Source: Mangifera indica (Eukaryota; Streptophyta; Magnoliopsida; Sapindales; Anacardiaceae). Taken from it: a DNA stretch of 64,000 bases. The notes beneath the pieces are model-generated. The model did no database searches. It was not told where the DNA came from and saw only the letters and a program-made list of their open reading frames with translations. Shown here in pieces: positions 1 to 11,707 of the stretch. Where the stretch lies: NCBI RefSeq assembly GCF_011075055.1, contig NC_058148.1, forward strand, positions 2,809,322 through 2,873,321, written 5' to 3'. Position numbers and translations under genes: made by a program. How positions within the stretch are numbered: position 1 is the stretch's first letter; the number at the start of each line of letters is the position of its first letter.

Positions 1-424
1 GATTACCTTGAAAATAGATTACTTAGAATATTACTGGGTATAAATGATTACTGTATTTAATAAAATTTGGTAAGTAAAAATAATTATTGTGTTTGTTTAA
101 AGGTAATAAAAGAATACTAATAAATTATTTTATTTAAATGTCATTGAATATAATTTTTTTAATATTTTATATTATTTGTTATATTAATTAAAAATAAATT
201 ATTTTTGTCTCAAAAAAATTAATAAATTATAATAAAATCAAGATTATTTTGGTAATCTTTTAATACTTAAGGTGAAAATAATAATCATATTATCACCTAT
301 ATGACTTGCTACGTCAGTATTGGTAATAGAAGATTAATATAATTTTTTATTACTATAATACAAATAAGGTAATAAAATATATAGATTACCAAGGTACTCT
401 TTAAATCTTGGAAGCAAACGATTC
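1..424. mobile_element. Tourist-like MITE, left-truncated by window edge
   Basis: This stretch aligns almost base for base with the intact element at 20402-20883, starting inside that element's left end. Shared blocks include the run around GATTACTTAGAA, the TTAAAGGTAATAAAAGA block and the closing AGATTACCAAGGTA block. The right terminus is eroded: a degenerate AAGCAAACG near 412-420 stands where the other copy has its CAAACGCACCC end. It has no coding capacity. The left end lies outside the window, so its target duplication cannot be tested. Confidence 0.75.
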
Positions 425-1830
425 TTAGTTTATTTCCCCTCCTTTTAAGAAAATATGTGAATTATTTTAACAATTTAATTTATTTCGCTTTGTTTTCATA
501 AAATTCATTTATCACGCATAATATTGTGTCAATTTTCTATATTTACATAATTTTAATTCCAACTTTCATTTATTTATTAGTTAATTATATGTGTGTATGT
601 ATGTACCTATAAATGTGTGAGTGTATATATATATATATTTTTTGACAAGAAACCCCTAATTGTTAGGCCTCTTATAACCCTTGCAGAGTCCAACAACCTA
701 GAAAAGATTAATCCAATACTCTGTTGCTATGATTTTTTACGTTAATATAAATATATCAAAAAACGTTAGAATGCATGTATAGTTGTTTCCATTTGGTTTT
801 GTTTTAAATACATAATGGTTATCGAAATAATGTAATCTATGTACATTGTTGTGTATCTCTTCTAATTTCTATTGATTATTATCTTATAATACCGACTTTC
901 ATTAAAGCTATTTTATTTACCAATATTTCAAATTTTTTTGGTTGAAAAACGAAATCAACCCAATGTACTGTAACTACACCTTTTTCAGATATTTTGACCA
1001 TTGGAAGAAGAATTTTACATATAAGTACATATAAATTGTTTTTTTTTTTTTAAATATTTCTTTGGTAAGCATATGAATTGTTTTACACATTGTCTCAATT
1101 TTCTTTTCTTATATAGTTTCGGATGTCTTTAAGTCGTTTTTGAACTTATTATAGTTAAATTCAACCTAGACCGACCTCAACCAAGTTTGAAATTGATGAA
1201 TTGAAATTAGAATTTGACTAAAAATCAATATATGTGAAATCCAAAAAAGAAACAAAAGAAATTGTATCTTATGTTTTATTTAGCGTATTTTAAACTCAAA
1301 TATTTAAATCAACTTATTTTATAAAATTATCTCAATATTTAATACAAACTTAATTTGTTCTAGAAGTTACTAATAACTTTGAACACAGCCGCAGAGCCAT
1401 GGGAGCGCTCTAGCCCATATAGGATGTTGATGAAAAATATTTCATATGTAAAATTGTTAATTATTAAGAAAGCCAATAAGTTATCAGATAGGTTATATAT
1501 CCTAATTTATTATAAGATAGTTTTAATTGTTTAATTTCAGGAACACCTTCTGATGAAATTCATGTTACGCTATTTTATCTCTTTTTGCGCGTATTTCTTC
1601 CTCTAATTTCTAAATTTGCTAAACTAAAAGCATATATTTGTTTTAATTTTTTCATTGATAATACAATTTTCTAATAGAAGAGATTAAAAATTAGTTGCGT
1701 ACATACAAAAATTGTTGTTAATCTCCCAAAAATACTCACACTTGTTTTGAAATTTCAAGTGAAGGACAAATACCCTAAGAAAGGGGGAATTAGACTTTTA
1801 AAATAATTTTTATCAAATTAAATAATTAAA
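425..1830. other. AT-rich noncoding stretch
   Basis: No coding region, RNA gene or repeat with a clear partner is seen here. A short TA run lies near 625-638. The stretch around 1740-1800 (CCCTAAGAAAGGGGGAATTAG) weakly resembles the internal edge of SIRE-type LTRs but has no partner, so it is not called. Confidence 0.5.
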
Positions 1831-1942
1831 ATATTGGAAAATTATAATAAATGGCCAAAATTAAGGGGTCTAAGCGCAATTGTCTAAAACAATCAGGTTT
1901 AAGCAAAATTGCCCTCTTTTTGTGAAATGACCAAACTACCCC

Positions 1943-2110
1943 TATATATAAACAAGAAAATTTTCTTATTTTCCACGGTATTTTTCCATGGTTCCACTGT
2001 GCAAATTCAAAGAAATCTTTCGTTCCCATGGTCATCCCACGGGCGTTCCACGGCAAAGAGATTTTCATCAATATTTCGTGTTTTTCAATGACTCAAAATG
2101 GCAAAGAAGG
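1943..2110 (+). promoter_or_regulatory. Possible promoter and first short exon upstream of the Ulp1-like gene
   Basis: A TATA-like string TATATATAAA begins at 1943. About 150 bases later an ATG at 2098 opens a four-codon frame (MAKK) that runs into a plausible splice donor, GTTAGT, at 2110. If this is a first exon, the tandem array at 2880-4000 would lie in the first intron of the plus-strand DUF1985/Ulp1 gene. This is inference from position and motif only; no transcript evidence is available from the sequence. Confidence 0.25.
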
Positions 2111-2499
2111 TTAGTACATCTTCCCTACTCTTGTTTGAATCAAATTATTGTTCATATTATTGAAATTTGAGGGAGATTTTACTGTTTGAAAGTTTAGGGT
2201 TTCAATTTTGAACAATGCTTAAATGTTTTGATTCTTGGTTGTTTTCGTTGAATTTCTTTACGGGTTTTGTGTTATAGCCTATGTAGATTTGATTTGTGTT
2301 GAAATTGGAGGTCGAAATGACAAATTTTTAGTCAAAAAATGGGCTCGAAAAGATCGACGCTCCGAACATAGGAACAGTGGATCCCACGGTCGGGATGAAT
2401 TCTCCCACAATCAGGAGAGATTGATCGTGGGTTAGGGAGTAAATTAGCATTTTCAAAACATTAGGGAGCTGAGGGAGAGCAGTTAGTCCACGGGGGTTG

Positions 2500-2880
2500 T
2501 TTCAAAATTTGCCATGAGATAGTGGGCTAATACCATGAAAACTGTGGGTTGGGGGGAAATTTACTTTTTTGAAACTGCAACGGTGCTAAAAGATTAGAAA
2601 ATTGTTGAGAGGTAAGGGATAAATATTGGACTTGTTTGTAGTAGAAATTTTTTGAGGGGATAAATTGATATTTTTCATATCTAGGGTTTCTCGACGTGTA
2701 GTTTTCAAATTTTATATTCGTTTTTTCTATTTTAGGGTTTTTCGATATGTAGTTTTCGAATTTGATATTCGGTTTTTTAATTTTTGTGTTTTTTGGCACA
2801 TTTTACGTTGTAATGTGCCAAAATCGACTTAATTTCAACTCAATATTTTGGTTTTTCGTTTATAAGATATATCTATTCAT
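2500..2880. repeat. Degenerate short repeats preceding the tandem array
   Basis: A motif of about 60 bases (CTAGGGTTTCTCGACGTGTAG, TTTTCAAATTTTATATTCG) recurs in variant form at about 2680 and 2735. It shares the 'TTAGGGTWTTTCGAC..GTAGTTTTCGAA' flavour with the larger units downstream. It looks like the eroded edge of the array that starts at about 2880. No coding signal is seen. Confidence 0.4.
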
Positions 2881-4000
2881 ATTTTCAAATTTCTGTTTCA
2901 TTTTTTTAAATTTCTTTGTTTTATGATATATTGACTCGTATTTTCCAGATTTCTAAACGATTTTTTGATTGATGATATTCTAATGTATTTCAACTTCTAG
3001 AATTCTAATTTTAGTTCCCTTTTTTCGATTTTTGCCGTTTTAGGATAAATCGACTTGTATTTTTTAGATTTTCTAACGATTTTTCGATTGTTGACATTCT
3101 AGGGTATTTCAACGTATAAAATTCAAATTTTAGTTTTTTTTTTTTGAATTTTACCATTTTATGATATATCGACTCGTATTTTCTAAATTTTCAAATAATT
3201 TTTCGATTGATGACATTCTAACGTATTTCAACTTATAGAATTCGAATTTTAGTTTCGTTTTTTCGATTTTCGCTATTTTAGGATAAATCAACTCGTATTT
3301 TTGAAATTTTCTGATGATTTTTTGATTATTGACATTCTAGGGTATTTCAACGTATAAAATTTGAATTTCAGTTTTATTTTTTCGAATTTCATCATTTTAT
3401 GATATATCAATTTGTATTTTTCAGATTTTTAAATAATTTTTTTATTAACGACATTCTAACGTATTTTAATTTATAGAATTCGAATTTCAATTTCATTTTT
3501 TTGATTTTTATCGTTTCAGGATAAATCGACTCGTATTTTTTAGATTTTCTAATGATTTTTTGATTGTTGACATTTTAGGATATTTCAACGTATAGAATTC
3601 GAATTTCAATTTCGTTTTTTCAAATTTCATCGTTTTATGATATATCGACTCGTATTTTCCAAATTTTTGAATGATTTTTCGATTGATGACATTCTAATGT
3701 ATTTCAACTTATAGAATTTGAATTTGAATTTCTTTTTTTTATTATCATCATTTTAGAATATATCGACTTGTATTTTCAGATTTTCGAATGATTTTTTTAT
3801 TGTTAACATTCTAGGGTATTTCAATGTATAGAATTCGAATTTCAATTTCATTTTTTCGATTTTTATAATTTTAGGATATATCGACTTGTATTTTTTAAAT
3901 TTCTGAATGATTTTTTTATTGTTGACATTTTAAGGTATCTCAATGTATAGAATTCAAACTTCAATTCTGTTTTTTTATTTTCACCGTTTTAGGATAATGA
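2880..4000. repeat. Tandem array, ~120-bp unit with alternating A/B subtypes
   Basis: Nine degenerate units repeat every 117-121 bases. Anchoring on the GACATTCTA core places them near 2972, 3091, 3211, 3331, 3449, 3568, 3687, 3805 and 3923. Units alternate between an A type (GATTGATGACATTCTAACG, then CAACTTATAGAATTCGAA) and a B type (GATTGTTGACATTCTAGGG, then CAACGTATAAAATTC), giving a ~239-bp dimer. Each unit also carries TTAGGATAAATCGACTCGTA or its TATGATATATCGACTCGTA variant, also alternating. The array lies just before the DUF1985 region. Tandem subterminal repeats are known in some Mutator-like elements; linking this array to such an element is inference. Confidence 0.85.
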
Positions 4001-4140
4001 AATACTAATTTTTAAATTTTGTCATTTCTTTTTTTATTGTTTTCTATTTTTAATCTTTCTATGTTTTTTTTTTTATCATTACTATATTTGTTTACATATT
4101 TGTTTTTTATGAATGTCTTACGAATTTTTAAAACTTTTTG

Positions 4141-7100
4141 CAAGATATTTCTCATAAAAGAAAACGTGTTGCAAATCCCCAATGAGTCTAGACACTTTCG
4201 AGTAGAGGTTATATGTTATGCATAGTGCATCGCATTATATAGGATTACTTCTACACTAACCCCAAATCAACTTTGACTATTTGAGATGACGTGTTTCAGG
4301 CATCTCCTTCATCTATTCGAAACCAAATTTTCTAGGATATTGGTTCATGTATTTCTCCTACGACAGCTACATCGACCCTCCATCAGGGATGAGTTATGGT
4401 TTAGGGTTAACAGGGTTGATGTGAGATTCAGTCCGTTTGAGTTTGCTTTGATGACAGGGCTTTCATTTAGCCGACTCACTACTATTTCATCATATATTCT
4501 CCACTCCTTTAGACATAAGATCAGAGATACACACTTTCGGGGTTGTCCAAAGGTGCAGTATCATGACATAGAGTGTGTTTTTTTGGTCATGCCATGGAGG
4601 GATGACGATATTGACGCTGTCAAGATGGCCTTGCTATATTGTCTTCATATAGTGTTGTTAGGGAATGATCGACGAAAGAAAGTATCTACAAAATACTTAC
4701 AGTTGGTAGATCATTTGAACGAGTTTAATTCCTACCCCTAGGGTGTTACCGTGTGGCAGATGACGTACGAGTCTATGTCACTGGCGAGTGACAGAGTTTG
4801 CTCCGATCGGATGCTTGAAATGCGTAAATATGACCTCTAAAAATTTCCTTTTGCATTTTAGGTAAGTTTTAATTTACTGATTGTATATATTAATTGGTAA
4901 AAATACGAACTGATTTATTTTAATCGTTAATGGTTATATTGCAATATTGGATATATGAGACGTTGGACACCTTGTATGATTGGGTTGATATGATTGATAT
5001 CCATGCGTTTCCATGGATGTTTAGGTGGCATACACGAGACGTCCCTAGTTGGAGTCATATGGGCACTATTTTCATTAGTGACCTGGTATGTAATCATTAA
5101 TTAATCAGTCAATCGATTCAATGAATATTGCAATTATTTTGAGTTATATATCTTCATGATTAGGATGATGTCATATTCTTGCTTCATTTGTCACCGATTG
5201 AGGAGGGTCAACCTTGGTATGCAGACATCTGTGAGTATACCAGTTTATCGGATATTGATTCCTTCTCATCATCTTTGATGCCTCTCGTAACAAGAGATGG
5301 GGTTTTTCTAGTCTCACGACATTTAGATATACTCGTCGAGACTCTTGGGACACTTGAGGAGCCTATTCAGTCTCTTGTTATGGAGCAACCTTTATGCTTT
5401 TTATAGTTTAGAGCCCACAGACCACAAACTTTCCTAGGGTTAAGGACCATACTACCCATCCTGTCACAGAGGAGTGTCCCCCATCAATATCACCTAGTAT
5501 TTCCATATTAGATTTTGTATTGGCACACAAATGACTTGATTATGCGATAATATGTCCTCTTAGGTGACTCGATTAGAGAATCATCTGACTCGTTTGAAGG
5601 ACATTGTCACAGTACATGTCCAGACCCAATTGATTAGGTTGTAAAACCACATCTTATTTATTGCTTATAAAAATTATATTTTGTTATTGCTCTGACAACT
5701 ATATTAATTTCGTACAGGATAGGCACGACGGTGTCAGGATGACCTCTCCCATTGACAGATCAATACCATCCTATCAGCCATATGAGCTCTGTATTTAATT
5801 TCTTAGAAGTATTTAAAGTTAAATATTGTTACTATATTTTGATTTTGTTTTATATGAAATGTCACTGATGAAGTTATTATTACTATTACCATAGGATACT
5901 CGCCACAAGAGGGAATCAATTAACCCTTCTGTTACATTACTTATCTGATATGAGGTATGCCACTTATCAATAGAACTTTAGTTTTTTGAGTGTTTTATTA
6001 TCGAGTAATTCACTTTATATATTCGTATAGGGTTTACCTCATGAAGGCCTTTCAATTGGACCTACGATTGCTTCAGATCCTCAACCTGAGGTATGAAAAT
6101 TATTGTATTTATTATATTTTATATGAAATATCATTTACCATTTTGTTATTTTCGTGCATATAAGGGACCCGTATTGAGATATTATCGATCGAAGGTTCTC
6201 TCCGAACACCTTCCCCAGAAGTAGAGGTAGTGTTATTTTAAGAAATGTCATTGATCAATTTTTCTTTCTAGTTATAATATTTATTTAACAATCGGTTGTC
6301 TCTTTTTTCAGAAGGAGTGGTTGTGGTTAATTGTTGATGTCCCTAACTCTAGTAAAAGGATATGGATATTAGTTCACAGGAGGACTTATAGGAGGACATT
6401 TTCGATGCAATCCATGTTAAGGTATATCCATTATAATTAATATATAAATATTCATATATACTGATCACTGAGATTTTCAAAATTATAATTTTGCAGTCTG
6501 TTGAGGAGGCACACATGATGGACTTGACAATGATACAAGATTCTCCAGCCAAACCTTCTCTAGCATACATGGAAAATGTAACATTTCAATTAATGCGTAA
6601 TTGTTACATAGGATGAAATAATGAATTAATAGTTGTATGGACTTATAGCTTGTTCGTACAGCACACGGTCAGATCATCCGAAAGGATCCATTCGTTCACA
6701 CCTCGTATATAAATCAAATCAAAAGAAGGGTGAAACGACAACTTAGGACTATTCCATCCTCTGTCTCAGAGCATAAGGAATCTTTCCTTACATGGTATAC
6801 CAAAGCTACGACTATCGATGCGCATGATGTTTACTTCATCGGATCAAAGTCAAAAGACAGTTTCTGATGGATTGTGATAGAGTTGTGCAAGTGGCTGACC
6901 GACGATATAAGTTGTCTATACTATATAATTTGGTTAAAAATTTGATATATGCATCAATAACTAACACATTTGAAGTTCTTTAAACCATTTCAGCATGTGG
7001 ATTCCTTTTTGGCTATATTACGTCAACACCAAGATGATCATTATTTGATTATTTCACAACACTAGATGACTGCCCACACATTCTTCGTAGGACATGTTGA

Positions 7101-7700
7101 GATGGCTTAGAAGAGTTGGTAGATCACACCGGATGAGGAGTTTTAGTTTTCAGGGCTATTCATGAGGATGGTTGAGGTAGTTTATACCCTGAGGTTATTT
7201 TACAAACCATGGGGGATGGTCAATAAGGTATAGTATAATAGTATTTTCATTACATTTTACGTTGAATTAATTTACAATCTATTTCAAAATTTGTCACTGT
7301 TTATAGGTTTGCATTCCTATAAACTTCGACTACACACATTGGGTGGTTAGAGTTATAGATTTCTATGAATGATCGATTACGGTGTATGATTCGGAGGTAT
7401 CATACTCAGGAATATGGATTTTCTCAAACGGCTGATGCAACTATCCACAACATTCATACCCACATTATTAGAGGTGATGAGTTTTTGGATAACTTCTGGG
7501 CAGAGTCCACGACGTGATCCCCTCATGTTACATCAAACGATGAATGTCCCTCAGTAGGGAGAGGGTTCTAGTGACTGTGGCGTGTTTATGTTATGTTTTT
7601 TTTGAGTATTTGGTATTATCATGGAGCATTGATTTTCCCCAAGAGTTGTCTACTTGTTTGCATCGACGTTTAACATCACAGTTGTATTTCCAAAAAAACA
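4141..7700 (+). pseudogene. DUF1985 / Ulp1-like (C48) protease gene, decayed, probably transposon-associated
   Basis: A multi-exon plus-strand gene of the plant DUF1985 plus Ulp1 SUMO-protease-like class. The longest open piece (4286-4741, 151 codons) carries the DUF1985 signature RDELWFRVNRVDVRFSPFE then FALMTGLSF. Its reading continues past a TAG at 4739 (GVTVWQMTYESM). Further exon-like blocks are at about 4938-5095 (IYETLDTLYDWVDMIDIHAF) and 5163-5406. The C-terminal region (7310-7690) holds the C48 protease residues, described separately. Stops, a frame change and many AT-rich intron-like gaps show that it is dead. Genes of this class are often carried by Mutator-like elements (Arabidopsis KI-MULEs, melon CUMULE). 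No transposase or terminal repeats were found here, so the carrier is inferred. The right edge abuts copia sequence at about 7690. Confidence 0.75.
7310..7690 (+). pseudogene. Ulp1 C48 catalytic region with His-Asp-Gln-Cys
   Basis: The protease core is legible. VCIPINFDYTHWVVRVIDFY contains the catalytic His (codon 7337-7339). VYDSE contains the Asp (7388-7390) in the same frame, after one in-frame TGA near 7369. Then, in a different frame, comes NVPQ (Gln codon 7552-7554), an in-frame TAG, and GEGSSDCGVFM with the nucleophile Cys (7576-7578). The usual C-terminal block FEYLVLSW and a final basic/aromatic stretch follow to about 7690. All four active-site residues survive although the frame is broken, which suggests fairly recent loss. 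Cysteine proteases of this family remove SUMO from proteins; this copy cannot make a working enzyme. Confidence 0.75.
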
Positions 7701-7889
7701 TGAAATGCAATGTAATTTGATGCAAAATATGATAACAAAGAGATCAAATACATAAACAATCAATGAACATGCAATTCATCGAAAATTTTCAACAAAATAT
7801 TGCCCAACCATAAAATTATGCATAAAACATATATTGACACTTTTAATTTAACCAAAACACCATAACTACAATGATATGTAAGGGCAAAT

Positions 7890-8230
7890 GCTAATGTAAT
7901 GATTCCATAATCTCAAGCTCACCTCTAATTTTGCAAAAACATTCTTCACCTAAAGGTTTTGTAAAAATATTTGCAAGTTAATTTTCGGTGGATACAAAGT
8001 CAAGACAAATATCACCTTTTGAACATGGTCTTGAATAAAATGATATCTAATTTCAATATGCTTGGTTCAAGAGTGTTGAATGAGATTTTTAGATAAGCTA
8101 ATAGCACTTGTGTTGTCACACAAGATTGGAGTTTTAGAAACGCTAACTCCATAATCCCTAAAGGTTTGTTACATCCACAAGGCTTAGGCACAACAACTAT
8201 CGACGACAATATATTCTACTTCTACAGTTG
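7890..8230 (-). pseudogene. copia RNase H and polyprotein C-terminus
   Basis: Reading down from 8130, the minus strand gives CDNTSAISLSKN, then TKHIEIRYHFIQDHV and LANIFTKPLGEE, the hallmark end of copia RNase H. Stops interrupt it in several places. About 200 bases of AT-rich sequence follow to about 7690 with no recognisable purine tract or LTR. Confidence 0.8.
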
Positions 8231-8672
8231 ATAAAGCTACGGAGTTTTGTTTTCTTGAAAGCCATGAAACTAATGCATGACCTAAAAAATGACAAATACT
8301 GCTAGTACTTTTTCTATCGACTTGGCTCCTGACAACAATAACTTAGTAGGTCAAAAGAAATTTCTCTAAGATACCATAAGGCTAAAAATCTAGTGTCATG
8401 CAAATACTTAAAAATTCTTTTAATTGCTTTTAAATGAGATTCCTTAAGACATGATTGGAATCAAACACATAAGCATACACTAAACATAGTATCGAGTCTA
8501 CTAGCGATCAAATATAAAAGAGAGCTAGTCATACCTCTATAAATTTTGACATCAACGTTTGACCCACTTTTATCTTTGATGAGCTTGATAGTTGAACTCA
8601 TTGGTATACTTGAGGCTTTTAGTCCTTCCATGCCAAACCTCTTTAATAAGTCCTTGGTGTATGAAGATTGGT

Positions 8673-9143
8673 TTATGAAGATTGGTTTATGAAGATTCCT
8701 TCTATGTTTTGCTTGATATTAAGTCTGACAAAATATTTAAGTTTTCCCATCATGCTCATTTCAAATTCTTTGCTCATAAGTTTAGAAAATTCTTCACACA
8801 AAAAGACATTAGTAGAGCTAAAGATGATATCATCAATATAAATTTGAACCAAAAGTATATCATTTTCTTTGTACTTAATAAACAATATAGTATCTACTTT
8901 TCCAATGCAAAAGCCTTTTTCAAGCAAGAATTTACTCAAACATTCATACCATGCTCAATATGCTTGTTTTAAACCATAAAGAGCTTTTTGAAGTTTAAAA
9001 ACATTATTTGGAAAATCATGACTTTCAAACCTGGGAGGTTGTTCAACATAAACTTCCTTCATGATAAATCCATTTAAGAAAACACTTTTGACATCCATTT
9101 GATATAAAATAAAATTTTTAGAACATGCAAATGCCAAAAGCAT
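8673..9143 (-). pseudogene. copia reverse transcriptase fragments
   Basis: The piece at 8955-9143 reads LYQMDVKSVFLNGFIMKEVY and ends in LQKALYGLKQAY, which is a standard copia RT core. The piece at 8673-8939 carries the active-site box VQIYIDDIIFSSTN. A frame change separates them. Degenerate RT sequence continues on both sides (about 9150-9470 and 8300-8670). An 18-base tandem repeat (GGTTTATGAAGATT) sits at about 8668-8697 and probably arose after insertion. Confidence 0.85.
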
Positions 9144-9535
9144 CCTAATGGATTCTAGTCTAGCTATAGTGCAAATGTTTCTTCAAAATCTAGCTCTATT
9201 TTTAACAACTACTTTAGATTCATCCATTTTGTTTTTAAAAATCCATTCTGTGTAAATAACTGATTAGTGATCTAGACGAGGGACTAGTTCCCAAACATTG
9301 TTTCTTTCAAATTGATTTAGTTCTTCTTGCATGGCTAAAATCCAAACTCATCATTTAATGGATCATGAAATATTTTTGGTTCAAATTGTGAAAGAAATGC
9401 AAAATTAATGCAAAGATTGAAGGATAATCTAGTTTTAACATCTTGATTTTCCTCACCAATAATCAATTCTTTAGGGTAAACATTTGCATACCTCCAAGCC
9501 TTAGGGAGATTTTTATCTCTTACATGTTTTGGCTC

Positions 9536-10392
9536 TTATTTTCTCTTATCTGTAACATCATTTGGTGAATTATAATTTTTCATTTGGTCTCCATTCTTAA
9601 CTTGATCATTATCAATGTTAATTTGCACACTAGTTAAAAGATTAGATTCATAAAAAATAACACGTATAGATTCCTTGACTACTAGTGTCCTTTTGTTAAA
9701 CACCCTATATACTTTGCTAGATGATGAATATCCAAGAAAGATGCTAATATTCAATTTTGAATCAAATTTCCCTAAATTTTCTTTTGTGTTCAAAATGAAG
9801 CACTTGCATCCAAAAACTTTAAAATAACCAATGTTTGGCTTTTTGTTTTTCCAAAGTTCATATGGAGTTTTATCCAATAATGGTTTTATTAAAACACAAT
9901 TTAAAATATAGCATGCGATGTTTATGGCTTCTGCCCAAGAATATTGAGGCTGAGCTTTTTCATTTAGCATAGTTCTAGCTATCTTTTAGATTGTCCTATT
10001 CTTTCTTTTTTAACAACACTATTTTGTTGAGGAGTTCTAGGACAAGAGAATTGATGTTCAATACCATGCTCATCACAAAAGTTTTCAAATAAATGATTTT
10101 CAAATTTTCCTCCATGATCATTCCTAATGCAAAAAATATGCATTTCTTTTTCTTTTTGTATTTTCTTAACAAATTTTGAAAATACATGGAGGGATTCATA
10201 TTTTGATGCAAGAAAAATTATCCAAGGGAATATCAAAAAATCACTAACGATAACAAAAGCATAATGTTTTCCACTTAGGCTTGCGGTTCTTGAAGGACCA
10301 AAAAGATCAATATAAAGAAGTTGTAAAGGTCTAGGTATGAAAATATGAGTTTTACTTTTAAAAGAACTTTTGTTTGTTTGCCAAATTTGCAT
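9536..10392 (-). pseudogene. copia integrase, catalytic Glu replaced
   Basis: Two adjoining open pieces in different frames (9979-10392 and 9536-9970) form the integrase. The first catalytic Asp lies in LLYIDLFGPSRTASLSG and the second in FCIRNDHGGKFENHLFENF. The third position, normally the Glu of a VVER motif, reads QQNSVVKKE, so the Glu is Lys, consistent with one G-to-A change. The C-terminal part includes KTPYELWKNKKPNIGYFKVF and the GCKCFILN block conserved in copia integrases. Integrase inserts element cDNA into the genome; this copy is inactive by both frameshift and active-site loss. Confidence 0.85.
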
Positions 10393-10473
10393 GCATCACA
10401 AATTTTATCTTTAACAAAATCTATTTTTGAAAGACCTTTGACAAGTTTTTTCTTGGAGATTTGCTAGTGTGAC

Positions 10474-11677
10474 CTAATCTTCTATGTCATAATCAATTGT
10501 TTTCATGCAATGCGAAAAAACATAAATTTTCATGAGATGTATTTTTACATCTATAGTGTAAACATTTCCATCTCTATTTCCCACATGAATTGGCTTTCTA
10601 TTATTCATGTTTTCTATAAAACAACTATTTGGCTCAAAAATAACTCTAAATCTTTTATCACATAGTTGACTAATGCTAAGAAGATTATGTTTAAAATTAT
10701 CCACTAAAAGAACATTTTCAGTGGTAATGTCAAAGTTGTTACCAATATCTCTAATGCCAATAATTTTACTCTTCGCATTGTCTTCAAAGTTGACATGTCC
10801 TTCATCTTTCTTACTTATTATCAAGAATTATGAAATATCTCTAGTCATGTGGCTTGAGCATGTGTTATCAAGGAATCATTTGCTTTTCCTCCTTTTGTTT
10901 TTTTGTTCCTAAACACAATGAGATATTCAACAATTTGTCTTAGGTTCCCAGATCATGTTGGGTCCTTGGTGGTTAGTTTTTGTTCCCTTAGGAACCCACA
11001 CTTTCTTAGTGCCTATATGATGTTTCTTTTAGATTGGGCAAGATGATGAGATGTGACCTTTATTTCCACAATAATTGCAAGTTATATTTGATTCATTTGA
11101 AGTTGAGGCTTTAACAAAATAATTTTTTTAATATTTTGCTTTAATAAAAGGTTTATAACCAAGTCCTCTTTTGTTTAGAACTTCACTTTGCACACCAATA
11201 TTATATCAAGAATGTTCTTTCCTTTTTTGAATTTTAAAACTATTTCACTTAAATCCTTTGCTTCCTTTTTTAAGGCTTCAATTTCACTTTCTATAATTTC
11301 TTTTTCCTTTTTAGCTATGAAAAGATCATTTTCAAACTTTTATTTTTCTTTTTAAAAAATGGAACACTTATTCTCTTCATTTTCTTTTCCTTTAAACTTA
11401 AAGATTTTTTGGTTAAGAAATTCATTTGTTTTCTTTAAAGACTTATTTTCTTTTTCCAAGTTTAAATTTTTCTTTCTAAAAGTTGCATTTTAGACATACA
11501 AAAAGCAAGTTTTTCATTCATCTCTTCAAGTGTATCATATAACTCTTCATATAAAGGGTTTTCATCTATCTTATCATCTATACTATCAAAATCATCAACA
11601 GTATTAGATGTGCTAGAGTTAATTACCTTATTATTTATAATTGTCATGAAACACTTGTTGACTACTTCATCATCCAC
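10474..11677 (-). pseudogene. copia gag/protease spacer and pre-integrase region
   Basis: The block at 11462-11677 is an acidic, coiled-coil-like segment (LYEELYDTLEEMNEKLAFC) as found after gag in SIRE-type elements. The block at 10474-10824 holds the protease/pre-integrase region (GHVNFEDNAKSKIIGIRDIG, then NVLLVDNFKHNLLSISQLCD). The sequence between them (about 10830-11460) is degenerate and AT-rich. It contains another knuckle-like CGNKGH trace near 11070 but has no long open frame. Confidence 0.6.
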
Positions 11678-11707
11678 TTTTTTGTATTCACTTTTGTCGC
11701 TAGCATC

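Noticed and set aside
2527..2799. 90-codon minus-strand frame rich in Asn, Lys and Pro
   Set aside because: It spans the short degenerate repeats before the array; the repeated NIKFENY peptide comes from DNA repetition.
2880..4000. CRISPR-like array
   Set aside because: The period is ~120 bp with continuous homology and no unique spacers, the DNA is from a plant, and no cas genes are present. It is an ordinary tandem repeat.
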